A DNA stretch of 64,000 nt from assembly GCF_036711975.1 (NCBI RefSeq), contig NC_091967.1, positions 10,664,001-10,728,000 of the forward strand, read 5' to 3'. Of the stretch, positions 48,348 through 59,400 are shown piece after piece. The stretch's first letter is position 1. Each line of letters starts with the position of its first letter. Source of the DNA: Onthophagus taurus (Eukaryota > Arthropoda > Insecta > Coleoptera > Scarabaeidae). The translations under genes were made by a program, and so were the position numbers. The notes under the pieces are model-generated. The model ran no database searches. It saw nothing but the letters and a program-made list of their open reading frames with translations, and was not told where the DNA came from.

Positions 48348-51300
48348 GAAAAAGGAAATAATACATTTTAATTATTTCTGGTTTTTTCATTTTTTTGTTC
48401 GTAAATATTTAAGAAATATAAATAAATTTTAATAGGTGCTGATCGTGAGTAAAATAATTACTATACCTTATAATTAAATGATCAAACATTTTTTTTTATG
48501 ACGATTCTACGTATTATATTATATAAAAAAAATTTTTGTTAATCATCACGTTGAAGGTAAAAGTAAAATCCCAACATATTTTATAGAAAGTGAAACCGCT
48601 GACCAGACGAAATTTCTTTTCGTTGATCCTTATGTAACATCAATTTTACCGGACATACCACTTTCATCTCGTTTAGAGTCCTCCCAGAAATTTATATTCG
48701 AAGGTCGAAACAAAATTAACTAACAAACAAATCGACTTTTAAAAAAGTGATATTCTTACTTTTATATCAACTTTATGTATTAATATTTCTCTCCTGTAAA
48801 TGTCAAAGGATATAACCCAGTTTTGAGCTGTTCCCAGGATCCGGGAAAACCACCCTGAGCAGGTCAATGCTTCCAGGGTTAAGGTCGGAAAGGATTGATC
48901 TATACTGTACGAGGTCACACGTTGACCTTTCATCCGAAATAAACCTGTAGGTTTATTCCTGGAATAACCAAAACAAAATCTATTACAATTTCGTTTTCAT
49001 TTATAATTTCAAAACAAACATAATCAACAAAAGGTTTTTACGGCTAAATTGGGGTGTATAAACTACAAGTTGGGGTGAATAAGTCAATTAAAATAGTAAT
49101 AAATTGAAAAAAAAAGTAAAGATGTCCTTTAAAATTTGTTGGAATGAAAGTCGTGAATGTATGGTATTTGTGTATGTATACAGATTACATGAAAAAAAGT
49201 GGATCTTATGGAGGTGTGCCAAATACCAGATTTAACTGGAGCTTGCTTAACCGGTAAATGGTACGTTGTCTCGTACGGTTAATGGCCACATTTACTTTTA
49301 CAAAAGTTGGAGTATGAAATTGACGCAATAAAAGTGGAATTATAGTAGAATTTAACATTTGAATGTATCAATGAATTTTACATTTTATTTTGAAGTAATG
49401 TTTAAAAATTTCAAACATAATTGATTATGACAGCTGTCACAACAATGCGTTTTTGGAGAACAACCTGTCGGAATTAGGTCAACTTATACAGGTTTTTGTG
49501 TAAGCTGCAATTTTAACCAGATTATTTAAGCCATAAAAAGATATAAACATTAAATCTTGAAACAATCAGAATAAATTAATGATTGAAATTAAAATTGATC
49601 TTGTTGCCAACTTAAATCTAGTGATTTTGAAATCATAATTTAATAATTTAAAAATGAAATACATTATTAAAATGAATTATGTATATGATAAGAAAAGTAA
49701 AGTAAGAAAAAACTAACCTTAACATTCAATAGTTCGTTTTTAAATAATTTGCTATCATATTTAAATACAATTTGTGTTAAAATTTTTTTCTCAATGAAAT
49801 ATCCTCATTAGGTAATGAATTATATGAAAACTTCGATGATATTTTTAATATAATATGCCAACTTAATTCATTACACTCAGAATAAAATGACTTTAATTAC
49901 CCACGAGCCAGTAATGTGTTGTTTTTGGTTGAAAAAAAAATTAAACTTTCTATTTTAGAGTGTAATAGCAAATTGTAATAACAAAAAAAAAGTAAATTAT
50001 GTCGAATGAATAAATCAAAATGAAATTCGCAAATATCCTTGAAAAAATTAATACCTTATTTTCCGGATACACTTCTAAAAAATACAGGAACATAAGTTCA
50101 GAGTAGAGTTAAGAGTACAAGTAAAAAAATTGATGTTATTAAGTTATTATCATCATTGCCATATTATTAATGCGTCAGTTCAGGATTGAGACTTATTTGA
50201 GGTGAAATGTCAAGAAGAGAATGTTTACCATAAGTTGATTACCTGAACTTTGATTACTTGAACGAAATTTGGAAAATTTACGACTAAAGATGTAATAGTG
50301 TTTGTAACAAGCTGAAACGTCGAAACTTCTACTTTAAATATTGCAACATACCGAAGAAAAAGACTTTTACGAATAGACAATATTCAATGACTAGTTAATT
50401 TTTTATATAAATGACAAAGTAAATAAACAACGTTCGATAAGAGAGAGAAAGTTCACAGTATGTCGGAGCATTTGCGTGATTCTAAAATAGTGAATGTCTA
50501 TGTGGTATCTCGCGCGAAGGTGCATGAACCACACTTTTTGGAAGAAAATACAGTTATGGGAGTTACATATTATCAAATGTTGATTGGTTAGTTGATGGCT
50601 TAAATCCTTTTTATTATTTTCCAACAAGGAGGAACAACATCTCAGCGGCATAGTGTTCTTAGAAACTATTTAGACAAAACGTTTCCGCACCATCTAGATA
50701 ACTGTGTTTTCGTACGGTGGGATAATTAGTTTTGGATTGATGCCTATTTTTTTTGTAATAATCCTCTATACAACAACATGTTTATGAGAAATTACTGGAA
50801 AGCATATTGGCGTCCTTCAATGTTTTTTGTATCGAAATTTCATTACATATTATGTATTATAAGAAAAAGATTTTTTATAAAATACGCTATTTTATGTAAG
50901 CGTTAAGAACTTTACAATTGGTAATGCTATTCTCCAATCGCTCTACAGTCATTTTACGATTCGGATTGAAGTCGGATCGAAACCGACCTATACACTTGGG
51001 ATTTCATGTTGTATTGGTCCCAACGTTCCTAACATCAATAAAGATTTCGCTCGAACTTTCAGCTGTATAATAGTAAAGGAGAATCGCACAGAATATAGAA
51101 CGCTAAGATAGCGATTACGAAAACCGAAATCGATCTGAGTTTTATTTCTGGCTTCCACATTTATCACCAAGAAATCTCTAAATGAAAACATTAAACTGGT
51201 TCATGAAAGTGCGCAATGCCAAATTATTTTAATGATGTATATAAGCACAACATAATCGTGTAACCTACTGTTTTAAGACCTTCAAACGAATGCTGAAATG

Positions 51301-53170
51301 ATATCACAAGGAACACTCCAACTAGAACCCTATAATCTATCAAACTACCACATTGCAGAATGTTTTCTTATAGAAGACTTTGCATCTTTACAAAGATGTA
51401 TAAGAAACAGCGAAATTTAGCGTTATAGAGTCTACGACACCGCGTACATTAAAGATAGATGCATCTTTCTTTAGAGTAATTGCCAAAAATATACCGTTAA
51501 TACAGAAGGCCAACATGAAGAGAAAGAGGAATTGTATGTTGTCTTCAATGTAATAGAGGGGTTGGAAAGGATCTAGGTTGTCGTAATGCACAAGTTCTAT
51601 TTTGTGGGTTAAAATGTTAAAAAAATTAAATTATTATTTATGCTAAAATGTGTTGAATATCCAACATATATTTATCCAGCTTAGTTGTCTATCCAAATTT
51701 AGATAAAATTAAATGAAATGTATTTAAATAATTAATTATCTTAAAAGATCCTAATATCCTAATCGACTTACCTGTTAATTAATCGTCAACAAACTAGTTT
51801 TAATAAACATTTTAGACCCATAAAATTTGGTACATCTGATAAATAAATAATCAATTCAAATAGTTTAATTTAAATAAACAATGAATAGTTTAGTTGATAT
51901 GGTAAGATAGTTTTTATTAAAAAAATAAGAATAGAAATAAAAAAGGTGCAAGTCATAATAACTTACTCGTTTTTTATCGCACTAAACAACGAACCCGATT
52001 ACAACATTCTCTCTGCTATCATATATTTTAATAAAAGAAAAATTAAATGATTTCTTATTATATTGATCTGTTATCGTTTAAAATTTATTATCTTTAAACA
52101 ATAGCCAATGTTTCTTTAAAGTAAGTTTTTTAATAGATAAGCTACATAAAATTATGTTCGATTGTTATCGTTACGATTACATCAATATGAAAATTTTGCG
52201 TTTAAAATAGAATCGGTTTATTTGAAAAAAAAAGTTAAGAGGGTCTTTTGATTATTTTCTACCAAAACCGTTTTGTTTAACAATATATCATGGCAGAAAT
52301 CGTTTGTTTTCTTAGGTCTTTCAAACCCTCCAAACAAATTTATCCCAAATTTATCTCATAAAATTTTTTATTCCAATTCTTTTTTTAGTTTTTTCTAAAT
52401 AAAAATATAAATAAATATTGTTTTTATTTTTATAAGAGCTCGTTTTAATCTACTTAAATTTAATTTGCAAATTCATTCATTTACAAACATAAAAACGACA
52501 GGTGTTCCCTCGGTTCCACCACATTAATTATGTAAAAACACGAAACCGTTCAGTTTGAACATACAAATATAAATTCCATTGGAGGAATTTTTCCATATTT
52601 ATCCAATGTATACTTACACGTATATATAACTATTCGGTTATCTATAACCATAGTATTACGACCAAATACACGCAATACATGTGTTGTAACAACTATAAAT
52701 TAAACAATTTTTCCAAGTTCTTTTCTTCAAATCCATTAACAGTTTAAACCACTTTAACTTTCCTTTGTACAATACTGTGTTTTTGCACACGATTATATAA
52801 CCACAAATTAATTTGCATATATCTTTTCTTGCACATGTAAATTGGTTATAACAAAATTTTAAGCTATAATTCTTGTACTGCCAAAATTAAATATCAATTG
52901 AATAATTTTAAATATTAGAACAATGAATAATATAAAAATTTACTATTCAATCAAGTTTTTTATATTCATATCGGATCACGTGAAATCGTTTCTCAAACGG
53001 ATTGATTAAATTCCATTTGGTTTAATTGTTGCCAATAATTCAGATGTTGGCATCATGATTCATTCAAAATGAATAACGTACTAAAAGAGTTTTATAAAAA
53101 ACTTTCACTTTTTACGGTATCTATATTAATGTGATCTTTATTAAAAATATTGCACTTATATATTGTAAGT
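48348..53170. other. Gene-poor AT-rich region upstream of DAGL-beta
   Basis: No supported gene. A 20-bp palindrome AATAAACCTGTAGGTTTATT lies near 48,938. Minus-strand open frames at 50,403-50,651, 50,988-51,191 and 51,388-51,591 exist; the last has a hydrophobic stretch (FLFLFMLAFCINGIFLAI) and could be a dead membrane-protein exon, but no family could be named. Confidence 0.4.
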
Positions 53171-53176
53171 GAAATG

Positions 53177-53982
53177 CAGTAAAACCTCGATAAATATCCG
53201 TTATAGATAAAAGTCCGTTATATTAATAACTTTAATACACACAAAATCTCTTAAGACAGGTATTTAGTGCTTACCTAATTCTCACTCCCTCCACATCAAC
53301 CTACTTCCCAAAAACCACAACAATTGGGGATCTATTTCTTTGCTAACAATATCTAGGCGTCTGCAAACTGTATCTGATCTTCTAATAGCAGTGTTTAGTC
53401 CTTTGCAACCTGTAAGTAGTCTTCTGGATCATTTCGGCAGTATCCACTCTTTTGCCAGGAAAATGTAGACTGCTATAAATAGTGCATAGTCTTTTGCAAG
53501 CAATATCCAGTCTCCTGGCTGTAATTACTTTTATGCGAGGAATGTTCACCATTCTGTATGTAGTCCTTTTCACACCCTTCAGATCAACCACTTCCCAAAA
53601 ACTACAAGAATTCGTACAGTATGTAGTCTATTGGAAGCTGTAAGCAGTGTTCTGGAGCAGTACCCAATCTTTTCGGCACTATAAACTCTTCTGCCAGGAG
53701 AATGTAGACTGCTACAAACAGTACCTAGTCTTCTAACAGCAGTAGTTACTTTTCTGCTACGTCTTCTGTTAGCAGTATCTAGCTCCTTGCTTGAAATATG
53801 TAGTCCTTTGCTGTTGACACAGTTAAAAAAGTTAAAAATTTGTCAACACTTGTAAGACAAGCCGATTTATTTTTCCACCACCGCCCGGTAATTAACCTAG
53901 AATTAGAAACATTCGGATTTGGCTGTCGTAAGAGACGCACGGCATCCGATGTCCGTTTTAACGAGGTTGTACTGTATTTCTA
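53177..53982. mobile_element. Tigger/pogo-like non-autonomous element with internal minisatellite
   Basis: The left end CAGTAAAACCTCGATAAATA (from 53177) and the right end TTAACGAGGTTGTACTG (to about 53982) are inverted and resemble the CAGT-N-ACCTCG termini of Tigger/pogo elements. Internally, TCCGTTATA motifs follow the left end. Then comes a degenerate array of TAGTCTTCTG and AGCAGTAT words (53,350-53,810), including two related blocks with TGCCAGGAAAATGTAGACTG and TGCCAGGAGAATGTAGACTG about 240 bp apart. Near the right end (53,895-53,945) lies one diverged hairpin-family unit (ACATTCGGATTTGGCTGTCG). Confidence 0.65.
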
Positions 53983-55150
53983 TTTTCTTTGCGAATGGTG
54001 AAAGTAATCGGTATTGAATTTATAATCACACAATATTGGTTTCAACAAAATTGTTTGTATCCGTTGGTGATATTAATAAATTCCTTAGATCTGACCTGAT
54101 CTAGATCTAAACAAAATCATTTTTACTTTTAATTAATTAAAAAATGTATTGAAAAGAAAAATAAACTTTCGCCTCCTTTCTCTGAGAATACAGAATAATT
54201 ACAAAATAGAAGCGGTTATGCATGACATATCTCGAAAGAATCTCTCGATCTACGTTTACATACTTTCTTTGTAATCTTTTCAAAATTGCTTTGCTACTAC
54301 ACGCCGTGTCTAATGAGCAAGCGTATCCTAAGAAAACGGTATTGTTACGAAATGAAATGTGCTTACAGATGCATTTTCTGTTGAAATGTCAGCATGTCGT
54401 GGAATTTTATCCTACTTTCTCAAGTGTTGGAACAACAAGCGAAAGAAATATAATTCAAAAAAAACCTTCGTATTTGATTATGTTTGTTATCCTTGAAGGT
54501 GACTAATAAATTTTGTGAAATACCTGAATATAAATAAGGTAATAAAATAAAAAGGAAATAGAAAATAAACAAAGCACCATAAGTGTTGTATTTAAAAGGA
54601 TTCAAAAAGTCTTCTTTTCATCCTGTTACAGGTTAACGATTTTTTTATGTTTAAAAGAACTATTTCATTAATAGCTTTTTATGGATTATAAAAGATAGGC
54701 GGATAGACAAAGAGAGGCAACTAGGTTCAAACGATGTTCATTGAAATAATAGGTTGGTATCTTCTTCGATCCGATAATGACATAGTTTAGACATATTGTT
54801 TAGACAAAACATATACATCTTAAAATAATGCCATCTCTCAACCTAGAAAAAATGTAATATGTATGTAATTTAGTGCATCTAAGTCAATATGTCTCCGAAG
54901 AAGTTCCAATATTATCTCAGTGTTGGAGCATAGCTAATTTTTGATAAAAACAATCAGAAGTAGAAATATGTTTTAAGTTCACAACTGTATTCAAGTAATG
55001 GTGATAAATTCAAAGTACCAATGAATTACTTCATTGGCAAAGATCCCACCAATCATAGCAATAAACATCACAGCAATAAAAATGGGGAACCGAATGTCAA
55101 AAAAATATATCAATATCAGATGGTATCAGGCATGGAGATATAAACATAAT
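53983..55150. other. Intergenic, no gene recognised
   Basis: An ATG frame of 94 codons at 54222-54506 has no recognisable feature and is probably chance. Otherwise AT-rich sequence. Confidence 0.4.
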
Positions 55151-55169
55151 AATAAATTAACAAAGTCAA

Positions 55170-55310
55170 AGCAGACAAAGTATACTCACTCTGTAAAATC
55201 ACATGGTGTCGACGCTGTACTTATTGCTGAGGACGAGGACAATTTGCATATTTGTACAGAAAACGAAATTCCTCACAATATCCAAAGAACTGAGAAGTTG
55301 TAAGTTAGCC
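55170..55310 (+). mobile_element. Reverse transcriptase relic around a decayed YxDD box
   Basis: The plus strand reads SHGVDAVLIAEDEDNLH, matching the very common YADDAVLIAEDEDNLQ stretch of RTE-type reverse transcriptases with the YADD changed to GVDA. The surrounding sequence no longer follows the family. Confidence 0.5.
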
Positions 55311-56010
55311 GTCTACAACCAGACAGTTAATCAGGTAATGATCTTTAAATAAATTGCTAATAAGTAACTTAGCGGCACATATTACTATTCATATTTTCAT
55401 AATTAAGTGTTAAAGCTTTCTCGATCGAGATTAGATAAAATGAGATGCAAAAATTTAATGAGCAGAAATCACATTGCATCAATATCTGCTAAGGTCATAG
55501 TTTTAACTACATAGTTGGATTCCTCGAGTCCATGCCAGTTCTGAACTGATCGTTAAATGGCAGCAGAAGAAAAATTATTCTATCGACTGAGAATCTTTAC
55601 CTTGAAAGCCTGCTGCGAATGTTGGTACAACAGGTGCAACGTCTCTACATGGCTTTCTCCTGAAATATCCATAGAACTCGAGCACGTATGCAGAAAAGAA
55701 AATTTACCTTAGATCTCCCGTTGGAATCTTTACATCCAATTTTACATCCTTTTCAATGAAGCTAGCAGAGAATCATATAAAGGTGCAACTAATCAGTATA
55801 TTTGTAAAAACACAAAATGTCATTATGGCAATTTCTGCGTACTCTTTAGTTGGTTCAGAAAGCCGTTAGCTTTTAATCTAAACGAACTTCTTTCGTTGCC
55901 TATATGTTATTTCCATGTAAACATTTTCACCTTTTAAATAGTAGAAGATGATGTCCCCAAGTGCCCAGGAATGACTCCCCAAATCATTTCAACGATTTTC
56001 AAACAATTTT
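55311..56010. other. Intergenic, no gene recognised
   Basis: Mixed composition with some GC-richer words around 55,550-55,720. No coding family or clear inverted repeat was identified. It may be the unrecognisable body of the neighbouring retroelement relics. Confidence 0.35.
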
Positions 56011-56014
56011 AATA

Positions 56015-56085
56015 TACCAATCTTTATCAATTTGGATTTCGTAAACATAGCACAGGTCTCTGCTGTCCACCATTACTTTAATAAA
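56015..56085 (+). mobile_element. Short RT motif remnant (YQFGFRKHST)
   Basis: The plus strand reads YQFGFRKHSTGLCCPPLL, then stops. QFGFR-x-HST is a conserved early RT motif of Jockey-type non-LTR elements. Only about 20 codons are recognisable. Confidence 0.45.
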
Positions 56086-57003
56086 GTGTTGGTTATGTCA
56101 ATTAATGAAAGTTATACTGTAATTGTACCAAAATATCAAAACATCATACTAAAATTTCGTAGAAATTACATAATTGGTGTTATTGAACATATGGTTAGCG
56201 TGATGGAAATTCTTTTAAACAACAAAAATTGGTTTAACTATCTTATTTTATGTATTACGTAACTTAGTTGTTTCACTACAATAATATTATAGTGAACAGA
56301 GAAATTATACTTTAATAATTTTACTTCCCTGTTTTAAAGTTGTAACGAGATCCGAAAGATTTTCATTTTCTTTTGATTTTATCGAGCGATACGGTAAAAC
56401 AAGGAAATGTAATTATTTTCTGGAAGTTAATAGGACAAAACGAGTTCGGTCAATTTGCCGGTTTGATCATGACGTACAAAATGTGTTATTAAATCTAATT
56501 AGAGACATTGTTATAAGATAATTAAACGTAATTCTTACGTAAATAATCGATGTTTTGGTTTTTTTAAGTTTATAAATTGAAATTTCTGATTGTAACGTTT
56601 AAATGGTGATGTAAAGTAATTAAGTGGTTTTTATTTAAATAAATTGCTTAGATTTAACAAAAAAGTATGGTTTTATAATGTTGACCAAATAAATGTTTAT
56701 TTAGAAACCATCAAGTAAACAATAATAAAATCACATAAAAAAATAGTAATAGAATCATTTCTCGCCTCCTTTCTTAATAACTTTATGTGTCATACTTACT
56801 CAAATTACGAAGGCAACTTCCAAAGATACCTCGTAGCACTCATACAAAATTACGAAGAAAATTCACTGCTTAAAAAATCACCGATCATTTTTAATAAATA
56901 ATTCCATCTGATCAAGATTTGTCATCATAATCATTCTTAATTTACTTTCGATGTAGTATTGCAAGATTCTATTTTGTTGAATTATTAGAATAAAGTTATT
57001 TAC
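56086..57003. other. Intergenic, no gene recognised
   Basis: AT-rich sequence without exon-like features. Confidence 0.4.
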
Positions 57004-57240
57004 CCGTAAACCGAACCAGTTTTTTCTATGTTATCAGGTATAAGCGCGCGAACGTTACGATTTCTGGCTACCGACTGACACCTGTTCCGGTTTGGACGAT
57101 CAGCCAAGAACGAGGCCCCACCGATACAAGAGAAAGACGACAAACACAAAAAAATGATATTGCGCGGCCCCACTACGTTGTGCCGTGTGCTATTCACTTT
57201 AAGGAATTGCTGCTGCTGTTTCGTTTGAAATTGCAACCAT
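57004..57240 (-). promoter_or_regulatory. GC-rich promoter or 5' exon candidate (minus strand)
   Basis: About 230 bp are strikingly GC- and CpG-rich in an AT-rich landscape. On the minus strand there is an initiator-like GTCAGTCGG and, at 57004/57003, a donor TTTACGG|GTAAAT. The frame through it is open but has no convincing start. The nearest minus-strand gene is DAGL-beta, whose ATG exon needs a non-coding 5' exon, so this may be its leader exon about 8.7 kb upstream. It could also be the promoter of the divergent GTPase gene. Confidence 0.35.
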
Positions 57241-58900
57241 TTGGCCTAAATAAAACCATGCAAAAACTTTTACAATATTTAAAAATTGTAAATTTAATAA
57301 AAATATATGTCTTAAATCATAATTTAACACTTAATTAAGTCTCGTAATTATAAATAAACTAAAACAAATTGACAAAATAGATTAAAACGTCAAGTTTGAC
57401 ACAATGAAGAAACTAAAATGTCAAAAAGTTACAGTTTTAATAAAAATAAAATTATAATTTGAGCTTGCAGGCTGCCACTCCGTATGTGATCAGTGTGATC
57501 ACAGTCACATAGAGCCTTAGAGTCTTCCTTTATTGTGTATCTTACTGGACTTAATAATAAAATTATTTAATAAACACGGGTTCAATTTATTATAAATAAC
57601 AAGACTGACAAAACTGTCAACAATGACAGTTTCAACATGACATTTCTCATATATCTTAATTTTAATACTAAGTACCAACTATCAATCATTAAATTTTACA
57701 TCATTAATATCAAAAGGAACTGTTTAAAAATATAGGTTTAACATTTAGATTTATGAATTAAAATAAAAATAACAATTTAGATTAAAAAAATACACATTAT
57801 TGTTTTTTGATGTTTTATTATTAAATGTCTTTTAATTGCTAGAAATTAAATGATTGATGTACATATAAGTATTTATTCTACCGATTATGATCTTAAGTTT
57901 TATAGCATCGGTTATTCTTTCTTCCAAGTTCTTTATAGCATTTTCCAGCTTATTGTATTGCTTAAATTTAGAAGTAACACTTTAGAAGATAAGCTATCAT
58001 CCCAGCAGATGGAAAGACGTTCGAAATAGGGTTATTGAAATTCTAGGTTGATTTGGGTTCGATAAAGTTACGTTTCAAGTAACTTAACCATAGAAAACCA
58101 TGCGGATTCCGCTTTAATAATATTTTATGTTCGTCAAATTCGCAGTGATTACTGATAAGTCTGATCACACATCATAAAAAGCAGAGTGAAAACGCTTTCC
58201 TTTCCAGCAACTCATATACTATCCCCTGTGTACGGTTTTTACTTAAAAAAAAATAAGTATTGTTCAGTTACAAACATTTTTGCACCAGAAGAGATACATG
58301 CTATGATGTTTTGGATGCACAAACATAGAGATGATTACTCTGTCGAAATTTGAATATAACATATCTCTTTATTTTACCCAAGAAATTCAAGAGAATTACT
58401 TGATAATTAGTTAATGATTTGAGAAAAGCCGTCTTCAACTACAAAGTGTGATGTATTAATAATAATTTTCACTAACTTAATTAATTTTATTGTTAAAACT
58501 ACCAAATAGGCAACCCATATTGCCCAAATAAAAATATTTTATTTTCTATATTAAATAAAAATATTCAATATTATTTGTTCAACCAACATATTTACAGCAA
58601 TAAACATTTAATGAAAATCTCATGTTTATTTAAATAATTAAAGAAGAAAATTTTTTAAATGTTGATAAAAACATTTACCTTCCCATAGATATAAAACTAT
58701 ATAGAGCAGTCGTCACAACTTTATTTTCTGTGATAATGTTTAAATTAAATTACAACAATCAAAATGACTGCGTAATATTAATAATAAAATCATTAAAAAG
58801 ATTTTTACAATATAATAAAACGTATTAGTATAAAACAGTAATTCGAGCAATCACTATAATCTACTTTCAATGGTGAGAAATGTCAAAAGAATTATCTACT
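57241..58900. other. Intergenic, no gene recognised
   Basis: Very AT-rich. A GC-richer patch near 57,465-57,530 has no identified function. Confidence 0.4.
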
Positions 58901-58904
58901 TTCT

Positions 58905-59052
58905 TTGCACCCGTCAGCCATTAGTTGGTCGCTGAGTGTTGTTGATCGCTAATTAGTAAACAGTTTAACGAGCTCTTATCATTATTTCTAGCATTTTAAG
59001 TAATCCTCGTTATAAGATTTACATTTATTTGATTCGTTTTGATAAAGAGAAG
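58905..59052 (+). other. Candidate 5' UTR exon of the GTPase gene
   Basis: The coding exon starts one base after an acceptor (TTGTTCATAG, ending 59399), so a leader exon is needed. GAGAAG|GTATGT near 59052 is a good donor. Its exon probably covers the GC-richer CACCCGTCAGCC stretch from about 58,910. The start site is not resolved. Confidence 0.45.
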
Positions 59053-59400
59053 GTATGTAATCCGTAATTTACGTAATAATACTTAAGTTATGTTCGGATA
59101 ATATTCGGGGCTTACCCTTTTTATATCAGTACGATTTGGATTATGTTGAGATACGTAAAAGGCAAGAGATAATCAGTGTTAAATAGTACTTTGTCCTCTC
59201 GTTCTTAAATTAAACGGCTTTAATTTGATTTAAGTAAGTAAAAGTTTGAATTAATTTTATTTGTTTTTGCAAAAAATCAATGATTTTTTGTTGTAACACC
59301 AGTTATGTTATCTAGTATTGTTTTGATATCATATCAACTACATTTAGGGTTATTCATATGTGATTTTGTAATTAAATAAATATTTTTTATTGTTCATAGA

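Noticed and set aside
51388-51591. Minus-strand frame with a transmembrane-like stretch, perhaps a chemoreceptor exon
   Set aside because: No diagnostic receptor motif, no neighbouring exons in phase; too weak to call.
54222-54506. 94-codon ATG frame
   Set aside because: No signature, flanked by repeat-rich intergenic DNA, no promoter or splice support.
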